Shown in pieces: positions 1-7,770 of a DNA stretch of 64,000 nucleotides. Numbering within the stretch: the stretch's first letter is position 1; each line of letters begins with the position of its first letter. This DNA is from Streptomyces antimycoticus (lineage in GTDB: Bacteria; Actinomycetota; Actinomycetes; Streptomycetales; Streptomycetaceae), in assembly GCF_005405925.1 (NCBI RefSeq), contig NZ_BJHV01000002.1:62001-126000 (forward strand). Reading direction: 5' to 3'. The notes beneath the pieces are model-generated. The model saw only the letters and a list, made by a program, of their open reading frames with translations, was not told the DNA's origin and did not search any database. Position numbers and translations under genes: made by a program.

Positions 1-717
1 CTTGCACTGGTTGTTCTGCTCCTCAAGCGCCGTACCGGAGCGTTTGGCCAGCGATTTCGGATCGGCGGTGGCCTCCTGGGCCTCCGTCCATACGGCCGCT
101 GTCCGCTCGGCGCCCTCCGCGATGTAACTGCGGTCGAACCGGACCCGCTCACGGGCGAGAACCTCGCGGGCCTTGTCACGGCGAGGCTGGGTGCGCTGCA
201 GCCGCTCGTACAGTTCGGCGAGCTGGGCGCCGTCCCCGCAGCGGTGGGCGCCAGTGCAGGCCGGACACTTCTTGAAATGCTGGCGGTAGGCGCTGAGAGC
301 GGCCTGCGCGCTCACCGGCACTGGCGACATCTTGGTGACGGGGGTGGCCGACGGCAGGAGCGGCTTGTGGAACTGCTGGGCCGCACGCCGCTGGTCGGCC
401 CACATTCCGTCCTTCAGCAGCCGGTTGGTCTGCCGCTGCCAGGTGCGGACGTCGATGTCGATGACAACGACCTGGTTGCTGCCGGGGCATCGGCGGTGGT
501 TCTCGCCAGCGGCGACTTTGTCGCTGACGCAGTGCTCACGGATCTTGAGCGTCGTGTCGCCCATCAGCCGACGCCAGGTCCGGCAGTCGGGGCAAGCGAT
601 GGACTTGACCTCACCCTCACGAACGTTGAAGTCCTGGGGATCGACCTTGCTGAGCAGCAGCGGCTCGCGACGGTTGGTGCGTTTGGTGCGGGTCCGACCG
701 GGGCGGATCTGGGGCAT
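1..717 (-). CDS. Partial Cys-rich hypothetical protein
   Basis: The reverse strand is open from an ATG at 717 to the left edge, giving 239 codons with the C-terminus missing. A clear AGGAGG ribosome-binding site precedes the ATG by about five bases, which decides the start. Two CxxC pairs are visible (IACPDCRTW near residue 42 and KKCPACTG near residue 150), so a zinc-binding fold is plausible. The N-terminus is basic (PGRTRTKRTNRRE) and the visible C-terminal part is charged and probably helical. I do not recognise the family. It is divergent from the GntR gene at 1041. Confidence 0.75.
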   Translation of the reverse strand, partial: MPQIRPGRTRTKRTNRREPLLLSKVDPQDFNVREGEVKSIACPDCRTWRRLMGDTTLKIREHCVSDKVAAGENHRRCPGSNQVVVIDIDVRTWQRQTNRLLKDGMWADQRRAAQQFHKPLLPSATPVTKMSPVPVSAQAALSAYRQHFKKCPACTGAHRCGDGAQLAELYERLQRTQPRRDKAREVLARERVRFDRSYIAEGAERTAAVWTEAQEATADPKSLAKRSGTALEEQNNQCK

Positions 718-967
718 CGAGACCTCCTGGTTCATCGAGCGTGCTGCTCTCTCCGCGCTCCAGGCCGGGCCGGTAGCCCGGCGGCCTGGAGCACAGACAG
801 CGCAACTTCGCTGTTCGAGGTAGATCGGATGGTGCGCGGTATTCGGTACAGGCGCCTCGACCGGGGGAGCGCGGGCTCGACCCCATTGCCGCCGCCCCCA
901 AGGGAACGGTGACTCCTGCTGTTGCTCAGTTACGCGGTGTCCCAAGAGGATCACCGTTGATTACGTA

Positions 968-1010
968 CCTCAGGTTGCCTCAGGTACCCTCAGGTGTCAA
1001 GCGGTATAGT
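968..1010 (+). promoter_or_regulatory. Phased CCTCAGGT repeats and promoter of the GntR gene
   Basis: CCTCAGGT occurs three times at 968, 978 and 988, an exact 10-bp period that puts all copies on one face of the helix. A TATAGT -10-like hexamer lies at 1005-1010, thirty bases before the GntR start codon. The rest of 718-1040 holds no convincing gene. The arrangement suggests an operator for the GntR protein or a partner; this is inference. Confidence 0.55.
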
Positions 1011-1040
1011 GAGGCACCTAGACGAAATGAAGGAGGCGAG

Positions 1041-1793
1041 ATGCCACCCCGAGCGGACAACCGGGCGCCGTATGCGCGCATCGCGGGCCACTACCGCGAC
1101 CTGATCAGCTCCGGGGAGCTCTCGCCGGGCGACCTTCTGCCCAGCATCAAGGCGCTGGCCGCCGAGTGGAACGTCAGCACCGCCACCGCGGACCGGGCGA
1201 TGAAACTGCTGCGCGAAGAGAAGCTCGTGCAAGGCATCCCGGGTGTCGGCACCGAGGTCATGGCGCGCCCCGTCTCGCTGTCCTCCGGAGCGGAGCGACA
1301 TGACCGCAGCAGCAAGACGCAGTCGTCCTGGGGAGTCGGGGAGAAGTCGTCCGGCCACACCGCCGGCGTAGTCGAGGCTCCCGAGGATATCGCCCAGGTA
1401 CTCGGCATTTCGGCTGGTGACGACGTGATTCGCCGCAGTCGTGTCTACCGGGACGCTCATGGCATCGTCTCCCACTCGACGTCCTGGATCCCCGCCGAGT
1501 TCGCGCAGGTACTGCCTGAGCTGGCTAAGAGCGAGCGCCTCAAGGGTGGGCTATCGCTCGACCTGATTGCCCGAGCCACCGGACGGAAGGTTGCGCAGCG
1601 CGAGGATGAGGAGACCGCCCGCATTGCCACTGCCCAAGACCGTGAGCTGCTGGAACTGGAGGCCGACACCGTTGCGGCGATCCTCGTACTGACCGCGCGC
1701 TTCCTGGACGCCGACGGCGAGCTGCTGGAGTACGGCGTCGACCTGGGAGCCCCCGGCCGCACCCGGCGGACCACTTCGGAGGTCCTGCGGTGA
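1041..1793 (+). CDS. GntR family regulator with UTRA-type effector domain
   Basis: A 250-residue DNA-binding regulator. Residues 10-75 are a GntR winged helix (YARIAGHYRDLISSGELSPG, then the recognition helix STATADRAMKLLREE). Residues about 110-245 look like a UTRA ligand-binding domain, with the typical segment ISAGDDVIRRSRVYRDAHG followed by a core that ends near GVDLGAPGRTRRTT. The ATG at 1041 follows AAGGAGG by five bases, so the 44 in-frame codons upstream are rejected. The stop overlaps the next gene as GTGA, indicating translational coupling. Similar GntR proteins (KorSA/Pra type) often control conjugation or replication on Streptomyces elements; that role here is inference. Confidence 0.88.
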   Translation: MPPRADNRAPYARIAGHYRDLISSGELSPGDLLPSIKALAAEWNVSTATADRAMKLLREEKLVQGIPGVGTEVMARPVSLSSGAERHDRSSKTQSSWGVGEKSSGHTAGVVEAPEDIAQVLGISAGDDVIRRSRVYRDAHGIVSHSTSWIPAEFAQVLPELAKSERLKGGLSLDLIARATGRKVAQREDEETARIATAQDRELLELEADTVAAILVLTARFLDADGELLEYGVDLGAPGRTRRTTSEVLR

Positions 1794-2509
1794 CCCGGCG
1801 CGATGACCTCGTCTTGGGCGGCACTGCCGTCAACCCCCTTGAGGGCAACTTCGGTCTGCTCCTGCGCACGGAGCACACCGACACCCTGACTCTGGAAGGA
1901 CGATTCGAGATCAGCCGCATCTCCGAAGCCCTGGCCAATCGAGCCAACCGACCGGGGCCTGCGCCGCGCGCCATCCTCATGACCGGGATGCCGGGCGCTG
2001 GCAAGACAACTCTGGCGCGCACCCTTGAGCAGGCCGGGCTGGTGCGTCTCTGTCCTGATGAGGAGATGTTCCGCCGCTACGGCCACTACGGCCAGGACTT
2101 CCCGCGCGGTCAGTTCCGCGTCCGGGAGGCACCCGTACTCCAGGACATCGCCCTGGAGCTCCAGGAGCACGTGGCAGCCGGACGGGACGTCGTGGTCGAC
2201 CACGGCTTCTGGACTCCAGAGGACCGTGCCCAGTGGACGGCGACCGTGACGGAGGCCGGAGGCGTCCCCATGCTGATCTACCTGCCGGTCCCGCATGAAG
2301 TGCGCTGGGAGCGGATCCGGGAGCGCAACGCGAAGTCGCTGGTCGACGCGAACTCCATCGAGTTCAGCGAAGAAGACCTGCTCAGGTTCGCAGGCCGGTT
2401 CCACCCGCCGACGGCTGATGAGCCACACATCGTCTACGACGGTCATCCGGAGCACGTGCTGGCGGAGCTCCGCCATGCATGTTCTTCCGCAGATGGTGGC
2501 TCGCATTGA
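1790..2509 (+). CDS. P-loop kinase/ATPase (AAA_33-like)
   Basis: A 239-residue single-domain NTPase. The Walker A motif GMPGAGKTT lies near residue 68, preceded by a hydrophobic strand (RAILMT), and a second strand with acidic end (GRDVVVDHGFW) near residue 125. The later arginine-rich stretch EVRWERIRERN resembles the lid of nucleoside or polynucleotide kinases, so the protein probably phosphorylates a small molecule or polynucleotide. It starts with GTG inside the stop of the GntR gene. Zeta-toxin-like kinases have similar folds, but no antitoxin-like partner is seen. Substrate unknown. Confidence 0.8.
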   Translation: MTRRDDLVLGGTAVNPLEGNFGLLLRTEHTDTLTLEGRFEISRISEALANRANRPGPAPRAILMTGMPGAGKTTLARTLEQAGLVRLCPDEEMFRRYGHYGQDFPRGQFRVREAPVLQDIALELQEHVAAGRDVVVDHGFWTPEDRAQWTATVTEAGGVPMLIYLPVPHEVRWERIRERNAKSLVDANSIEFSEEDLLRFAGRFHPPTADEPHIVYDGHPEHVLAELRHACSSADGGSH

Positions 2510-2580
2510 CTTCCGCCTCCCACTCGCAGCGCGCGGCACTCGACGACCATGACCGTGCTCGGGTACTGCGGCTACGGAAA

Positions 2581-2626
2581 GTGACACCGGGCGGTGACAT
2601 CCGGGATGTCACCGGTACTTGTCACC
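2581..2626. promoter_or_regulatory. Symmetric four-half-site operator
   Basis: A perfect palindrome occupies 2593-2613 with arms GGTGACATCC and GGATGTCACC around a central G. Two further half-sites flank it, TGACA at 2582-2586 and TGTCA at 2620-2624. Centres are spaced 13, 12 and 13 bases and the array is symmetric about 2603. It lies 120-160 bases upstream of the HTH-TPR gene at 2744, which makes autoregulation a fair guess. Confidence 0.6.
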
Positions 2627-2743
2627 TCCGCGCGATCAAGACGACGTGCAAAACTCGGCCGCAGAAAGGCGTGCGGCCGCGCAGCGGGCATCACCCTGCC
2701 GGGCGCGCACGGCGCCAAACGCTCGAGGCCTGGGAGGAGCACG

Positions 2744-3976
2744 GTGAGTGATGAACGTCCCGATTGGGCACGCCGGATGGCGGAGGAGCGAGCCGCGCGT
2801 GGTTGGAGCCAGCTCGAGGCAGTGCGTGCCTTGATGGCCCGCCTTCCTGGAGACCACGACATCCTCGAGCAGGACCTGCTACGGCAGTGGAAACGGTGGG
2901 AAGCAGGCGGCAGCCAGCCGACAAAGTACAAGTCCGCGATCGCGAGTACCTTCGGGACGACAACAGGCGCGTTTTTCCCTGAGCGCGGCCGCCGTGACGG
3001 GCGTGCCGAGGTGTTGCAGGTCAGCGGCATGGACACCGTGGACATCATCGCCCGGCTGCGCGCATCCGACGTGGACGCGGCCACGCTGGACGCGCTGCGG
3101 ATCACGGCGGACCGGCTGTGCTGCGAGTACGCGTACATGCCAGCCGACCAGCTGCTCATGGAGGGTAAGGCGTGGCTGGGCCGGGTCGTCGGACTCCAAC
3201 ATCAGCGGGTGAGCCTTGCGCAACACCGAGAGATCATCGCCCTCGCTGGCAAGCTGTCGCTCTTGGTCGGTTGCGTGGAGTACGACTCCGGACAGCCTCG
3301 GGATGCCGAGGCCACCCGGCAGGCCGCTCTCATGCTCGGTGCCGAGTCCGGCGAGCCGAGCGTTCAGGGGTGGGCTCACGAGATGCGGGCATGGTTCGCA
3401 CTGACCAGAGGCGACTACCGCGGCGTCATCGCGGCCGCCGACGCCGGCATCGCCATCGCGCCCAACGAGAGCGTCGCCGCACAGCTCTACGCTCAGAAAG
3501 CCAAAGCCTGGGCACGGTTGGGGGACCGGCAGCAGACCGAGGTTGCGCTGGACCACGGCCGACAACTCCTTGAGCGGCTGCCGTACCCGGAGAGCATCGA
3601 AGATCATTTTGTGGTTGACCCAGCGAAATACGACTTCTACCGGATGGATGCCTACCGGAAGGTCGGCGAGGACCGTCTGGCAGAGCAACTCGCAGGCGAG
3701 GTGATTCGCGCAGGCACCGACTTCGACGGAACCGAGCGTTCGCCCATGCGCATTGCCGAGGCCCGGGTGACATTGGGTGTGGTCGCGGCCCGCGAAGGTG
3801 ACCTGGATAGTGCGCTGGCTTATGGCGAGCGGGCATTGGGCGGGGACCGACGGTCTCTACCCTCGCTGGCGATGGTGTCGGCCGACCTCGGCCAGGTGCT
3901 CCAGTCTCGATACGGGCACGCGGCGGAGGCCCAGGAGTTCGTCGCCCATCTGCGCGAATTGCGGCGAGCGCCTTGA
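2744..3976 (+). CDS. HTH regulator with TPR-like repeats
   Basis: A 410-residue protein. An XRE-type helix-turn-helix covers about residues 8-75, in the form seen in Streptomyces regulators (ARRMAEERAARGWSQLEAV, LLRQWKRWEAGG, ending in FGTTTGAFFP). The remainder is helical with tetratricopeptide-like repeats (AYMPADQLLMEGKAWLGRV, later REGDLDSALAYGERAL). The GTG at 2744 follows GGGAGGAG by four bases, so the 50 upstream codons in frame are not used. The protein probably binds the dyad array at 2581-2626 and senses a ligand or peptide through the TPR part; both are inference. Confidence 0.85.
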   Translation: MSDERPDWARRMAEERAARGWSQLEAVRALMARLPGDHDILEQDLLRQWKRWEAGGSQPTKYKSAIASTFGTTTGAFFPERGRRDGRAEVLQVSGMDTVDIIARLRASDVDAATLDALRITADRLCCEYAYMPADQLLMEGKAWLGRVVGLQHQRVSLAQHREIIALAGKLSLLVGCVEYDSGQPRDAEATRQAALMLGAESGEPSVQGWAHEMRAWFALTRGDYRGVIAAADAGIAIAPNESVAAQLYAQKAKAWARLGDRQQTEVALDHGRQLLERLPYPESIEDHFVVDPAKYDFYRMDAYRKVGEDRLAEQLAGEVIRAGTDFDGTERSPMRIAEARVTLGVVAAREGDLDSALAYGERALGGDRRSLPSLAMVSADLGQVLQSRYGHAAEAQEFVAHLRELRRAP

Positions 3977-4005
3977 GGACCCTGCATATCGGGGGCGCCC
4001 AGCGT

Positions 4006-4022
4006 TTACCCACTGTGGGTAA
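4006..4022. other. Perfect 17-bp palindrome
   Basis: TTACCCAC, a central T, then GTGGGTAA, located 30 bases after the HTH-TPR gene. It is AT-richer than its surroundings, so it could be an operator or a weak terminator. The rest of 3977-4264 holds no supported gene. Confidence 0.5.
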
Positions 4023-4264
4023 TCCAAGTGACCTCTCACACGACTGCCTCCATATAGATGCTGGTTGGCGTACAGAACCAGCGACTGGAGGCGATCATCA
4101 GGTACACCTTGGATCACACCGCGTGCGCCAGCCTGGCCATCTGATCGGCACCCGTGTGCGTCCATGGCTGCACACCCGCGTCGCTGGGCAGCCGTTCGTC
4201 ACCTCGGCGGAGCTGTCCAAGCAGCTCACAGCTTCGAGGAATCCACCAAAGCCCCCATCGACGG

Positions 4265-4278
4265 TAGTCCCAGGACTA
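4265..4278. promoter_or_regulatory. Candidate GntR operator
   Basis: The palindrome TAGTCC-CA-GGACTA ends 29 bases before the start codon of the GntR-GNAT gene. Size, symmetry and position are typical of a GntR autoregulatory site and would let the fusion protein repress itself. Confidence 0.5.
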
Positions 4279-4307
4279 GGATTCCCTTCACCAGAGGGGA
4301 GGCATGG

Positions 4308-5084
4308 ATGGCGCCAAAGTGGCAGAAGCTGGCGGACAGGCTCGCCTCGCAGATTCGACGGGGCGACCTCACTCCCGGCCAGCAACTGCCCCACATCCGG
4401 GATCTCGTGGCAGCCGGCGAGGGATCAAAGACAACAGTCCACGCGGCGTATAAGGCTCTTGAAGCTGAAGGTCTCGTCACGTCGTCGCGTGGTCACGGGA
4501 CGGTCGTGCGCCCGCAACTGCCCATCAAGCAACTTCGCATCGTCGGCGACCAGGTCGTCCTGCGCGAGTTCACCCGCGATGACGTCGACGCTGTCCTGGC
4601 GATCATCGGTGACGACACCGTCACGACATGGCTGTCCTTCGACAGCCGCGATCGTGCCCAGGCCGTGGCGATGATCGACGGCACGATCGAGCGCGCTCGG
4701 CATGAGCCCCGGACCGAGTTCTATCTCGGGGTGACCAACCACGACGACAACCGCGTACTCGGGTTCGTTCGGATCGGCCTCTCCGGCGTCCAAGCCGGAA
4801 AACTCGGCTACGCAATCGCAGCAGCAGAATGGGGCCGCGGCTACGCCACAGACGCGGCCCGCACCCTGATCGGGTACGCGTTCACAGAGCTGGGCCTGCA
4901 CCGGATCAGTGCGGCGATCGGGCCCGAGAACGCAGCGTCGATCGCCATGATGGAGAAGCTCGGGTTCACCCGGGAAGGAGTGCTGCGCGACCACGTCTTC
5001 ACGAACGGGTCCTGGCGGGACAGCGTGCTGTACTCCCTCCTGGAGCACGAGTGGCAACCCCAGAGCGGGGGTGGGGGGCGGTGA
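4308..5084 (+). CDS. GntR winged-helix/GNAT acetyltransferase fusion
   Basis: A 258-residue fusion. Residues 1-68 are a compact GntR winged helix (KWQKLADRLASQIRRGDLTP, then STTVHAAYKALEAEGLV-type recognition helix and the wing GHGTVVRP). Residues 75-250 are a RimJ/RimL-like GNAT domain: VLREFTRDDVDAVLAIIGDD at its start, a central LGYAIAAAEWGRGYATDAAR segment carrying the acetyl-CoA pyrophosphate loop, and AAIGPENAASIAMMEKLGF near the end. The ATG follows AGAGGGGAGG. A regulator fused to an acyltransferase may act on an aminoglycoside-like compound or on a protein N-terminus; the substrate is unknown. Confidence 0.85.
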   Translation: MAPKWQKLADRLASQIRRGDLTPGQQLPHIRDLVAAGEGSKTTVHAAYKALEAEGLVTSSRGHGTVVRPQLPIKQLRIVGDQVVLREFTRDDVDAVLAIIGDDTVTTWLSFDSRDRAQAVAMIDGTIERARHEPRTEFYLGVTNHDDNRVLGFVRIGLSGVQAGKLGYAIAAAEWGRGYATDAARTLIGYAFTELGLHRISAAIGPENAASIAMMEKLGFTREGVLRDHVFTNGSWRDSVLYSLLEHEWQPQSGGGGR

Positions 5085-5135
5085 CAGTTCAGAGACCGGC
5101 CGCTGACGCCGTTCTGCGGGGACCGTACGTCCAGG

Positions 5136-5186
5136 CTTCCCGCCTGACGGGAGGCGTGGACAGCGTTCTGCCCGTCGGGCGGGAAG
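5136..5186 (+). terminator. Long hairpin after the GntR-GNAT gene
   Basis: Sixteen-base arms at 5136-5151 (CTTCCCGCCTGACGGG) and 5171-5186 (CCCGTCGGGCGGGAAG) pair with a single G-T exception and enclose a 19-base loop. It begins 51 bases after the stop. There is no T run, as is usual in Streptomyces. Confidence 0.6.
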
Positions 5187-5519
5187 AGCGACAACGTTCG
5201 TCCGCACTCCTTGGTTTTCACTCTCAGGATCTGTTCAGATCGCCGCTAAGTAGCGTCGGGATTTCATCGGGGAGGTGCAGCGCACGGATGAGCCATGTGA
5301 TTCGGCACGTCGATGTTCTGGTCGATCCTGACGTCCGTGCTGCGCGGTCGCAGCGTGCGGAGGGTGGTCCGGCAAGCGGCCGCCGGGCAGTCGGTATTCC
5401 TGACATGGAGTCACTTGATGTCTGCTCGCAGGAACTTTGCAGCTGCGGCGACACGGGTCCCCTGGGGGCTCAAACACCCCAGCGGGGGAGTATCGTGTCT
5501 CCGGCATTGATCAAAAAGA

Positions 5520-5561
5520 GTGGCCCCGTCGACCGGCCTTGGACAAGCCGGGAGGGGCCAC
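5520..5561. other. Nested inverted repeat upstream of the 51-residue ORF
   Basis: Outer arms GTGGCCCC (5520-5527) and GGGGCCAC (5554-5561) enclose inner arms CCGGC and GCCGG. It ends 74 bases before the ATG at 5636 and could be a terminator for upstream transcription or a 5' leader structure. The rest of 5187-5635 shows no supported gene. Confidence 0.45.
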
Positions 5562-5635
5562 ACGGCCGAAGGACCTCTGTGGTGGTGGTCCCGAAGCCTG
5601 CCGAGCACCCTTATAGCCATACGAAGGTGATCGAC

Positions 5636-5791
5636 ATGACACAGGGTACCCGTACCCAGTCCCAGACACACAGCACCCCGCCGTGGGGTCAGCGACGCAT
5701 GCGTGAGCGCTGGCCCGTCGGCGGGGTGTTCGCGTTCGATCCGACCCCTGCGCCGAAGCGCCCCTCTGTTGAGGGGGTCGGGATGAGGTAG
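5636..5791 (+). CDS. Small basic protein, 51 residues
   Basis: A short reading frame with ATG preceded by GAAGGTGA at a good distance. The product is polar at the start (MTQGTRTQSQTHSTPPW) and basic in the middle (GQRRMRERWPVGG), without membrane segments. It sits between two hairpins and the replication-type gene at 6289 and reads in the same direction, so it may belong to that module. No family recognised; a fortuitous ORF is possible. Confidence 0.45.
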   Translation: MTQGTRTQSQTHSTPPWGQRRMRERWPVGGVFAFDPTPAPKRPSVEGVGMR

Positions 5792-6261
5792 GTCGTCGGC
5801 CGCGTCCGCGTGGTGGTTACCAGTCACCTGCGGATCCTGCGGCCCTTCACGTCACCGCTCCGGCTACCAACCGGGGCGAGGGCTCGATCTTCCGGCACCA
5901 CCCGGTCGATCTGAGCGAGTCAGGTTCCTCCCAGAACCACGAAGCACCGTTTGGGGCTTCGTCATGCCCTCCCGACTGCTCGAAGGGACGTCGTCATTGT
6001 GCACGACCGCTTTGCCTTTCGCCAGCCCAGTTATGCCCTTTTCACCCATGTTTGCCGGTTGAGTGCTTCCCGTCTGGCGGAATCTCACAGCCCGTTTTGC
6101 CTGGAACATCCTGCTGGGCGAGGCGATCGGGCGACCGGTGTCACACCGCGGCGGACCAGTAGCAGGTGTGAGGACCTCTCCCGCTTTCACCGTCCTGCTC
6201 GGTCTCTGTCCACAGGCGATCCGTTCGAGGCTCGCCGCATGATCTTTAACGCGTTGTTGTC
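5792..6261. other. Intergenic region before the replication-type gene
   Basis: No gene is supported in these 470 bases. The stretch 5990-6130 is visibly less GC-rich than its neighbours. I found no clear iterons. It is a reasonable place to look for the promoter and possibly an origin, but nothing in the sequence proves either. Confidence 0.3.
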
Positions 6262-6286
6262 GCCTGCCCGCGCTGTGCGGGCGGGC
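6262..6286 (+). promoter_or_regulatory. Hairpin two bases before the start codon
   Basis: Ten-base arms (6262-6271 and 6277-6286, one G-U pair) close a five-base loop, and the ATG at 6289 follows after two bases. No other Shine-Dalgarno sequence is present, so the GGGCGGG in the right arm would have to serve and is sequestered when the stem forms. This fits translational control. Confidence 0.45.
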
Positions 6287-6288
6287 CG

Positions 6289-7761
6289 ATGAGTGCCGTG
6301 GCGGTGGATGCCGCCGCGTGTTCGCCGGTCGACGGCGGCGTCGTGTCTGTGCTGCCTGAGTTGTGGGTGCCGGAGGCGCGGCAGTGGTTGTTGACGTCGT
6401 CGGGCCGGGTGGCTGCCGATGGTTACTCCTGGATGCAGGCGGTGCATTGGGTGGCGGGGTCGGGGTTGTATGAGCCGCGGCGGTACCGGTCGCACGGGCC
6501 GCGTGCGTTCGGCCCGACGACGGTGTGGATCGCGCAGCTGCTGACGGATCTGTCGCCGTGTCGCCCGGGGATCGGGTATCTGATGCGCCGTACCGGCCTG
6601 TCGGAGCGGGCGGTGGAGTATCACCTGGCGATGCTGCGGGAGACCGGGCTGCTGGCCTGGCGGGTGCGCGGGACGCGGGTGCGCGGGGAGCGGGCGCGGG
6701 CGAGCGAGTACGCGTGGATGATTCCGCTCGAGTTCGACCGGGCGCTGGGGATCCGTACGTCCGGTGAGGGCCCCGCGCGCCGGGTGACGGGGATCGCGGA
6801 GAGCGGCCGGGAGCTGGTGGCGAAGCTGGCGCGGAAGGCGGCCCGGAAGGTCCGCAGGCCGCGCTCGAGGAAGCCCGCGACGGCCTCCCGGAAGGGGGCT
6901 GCTGGTGCGTCTGTGACGGCTGTTTCGGGTGGGCCGCGTTGCACCCCAATGGGGGATAGTCCTGCTGGTGTTTCTGGTGCGGGTGATACTTCGTTCCCCC
7001 CTGAGAGCAAGCTCGCACGCGGGGCCAGCAAGTCCCCCACCCAGAAGAAGTCCACGAACAAGGCCGATGGTCGGCGAAGGCTGAACAAGGTCGGCCGCCG
7101 CTACCAGCTGGCGCGTGAGCTGACCGAGGAGCTGGACTGGCTGCGCGGCTGCGCGGTGCCCCGGATCGCCTGGGTGGCCCGCCATGTCGCGGACGCCGGC
7201 TGGACGGTGACCGATATCCGCGGCTGGCTGCACTTCCGGGGCGAGGCAACCCGGGTCCGCCGGGGCTCCGGTCTCCTCGCGGTGCTGCTGCGGGACGCGG
7301 AGAAGATCTTGGACACGCCGGCCAAGCGCGCGGCCGTGGTCGAGGACTGGCGCAGCGCGCAGGAAGCGGCCCGCCGTCACCGCATCCGGCAGGTCCGTAC
7401 CCGCACCGAGCGGTTCGACGGCGACTGGCAGTCCCCGACCAGCCAGCGGGTGCAGCGGCAGGTCGCCCAGGCGTTCGCCCAGGTCCGCGAGGCGGCATGC
7501 GGCGGCCACGAAAGGGACCAGGGCGCCGCCGTCGACGGGGTGGGGCAGTCCGGGCTACTGGAGTTGACCGAGCAGGAGCGCCAGGAGCAGCAGGACGCGG
7601 CCTGGGGCGAGTTCATGATCGGTGAGACGACTCTCGTCGAGGGCGCTCTCGCCTTCGGGCGGCCCGTCGCGGAGCGCATCTACGGAGCTGAGCTGGTGTT
7701 CCGTGTCGAACGGCTGATGAGCGGCGCCCGCAGCTCTCTGATGACCATCGGACGACGGTAG
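6289..7761 (+). CDS. Winged-helix plasmid replication/regulatory-type protein
   Basis: A 490-residue protein. Residues about 75-125 form a winged helix (WIAQLLTDLSPCRPGIGYLM, then RTGLSERAVEYHLAMLRETG), the kind found in Streptomyces plasmid replication-initiator and regulatory proteins. Residues 175-265 are a basic low-complexity linker (KLARKAARKVRRPRSRKPA). The C-terminal part is charged and helical (YQLARELTEELDWLRGCAVPR, TERFDGDWQSPTSQRVQRQV). It is followed after nine bases by a DciA-like gene, which supports a replication role, but family assignment is by pattern only. The start is uncertain because the leader is blocked by a hairpin. Confidence 0.6.
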   Translation: MSAVAVDAAACSPVDGGVVSVLPELWVPEARQWLLTSSGRVAADGYSWMQAVHWVAGSGLYEPRRYRSHGPRAFGPTTVWIAQLLTDLSPCRPGIGYLMRRTGLSERAVEYHLAMLRETGLLAWRVRGTRVRGERARASEYAWMIPLEFDRALGIRTSGEGPARRVTGIAESGRELVAKLARKAARKVRRPRSRKPATASRKGAAGASVTAVSGGPRCTPMGDSPAGVSGAGDTSFPPESKLARGASKSPTQKKSTNKADGRRRLNKVGRRYQLARELTEELDWLRGCAVPRIAWVARHVADAGWTVTDIRGWLHFRGEATRVRRGSGLLAVLLRDAEKILDTPAKRAAVVEDWRSAQEAARRHRIRQVRTRTERFDGDWQSPTSQRVQRQVAQAFAQVREAACGGHERDQGAAVDGVGQSGLLELTEQERQEQQDAAWGEFMIGETTLVEGALAFGRPVAERIYGAELVFRVERLMSGARSSLMTIGRR

Positions 7762-7770
7762 GAGGCCGCG

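Noticed and set aside
244-912. Long rightward reading frame at the left end
   Set aside because: It lies antisense to the better-supported leftward gene at 1-717, which has a strong AGGAGG site and CxxC motifs; the rightward frame has no ribosome-binding site or protein pattern.
5864-7498. Long leftward frame antisense to the replication-type gene
   Set aside because: The product is low-complexity Pro/Arg/Ala sequence produced by GC bias on the opposite strand.
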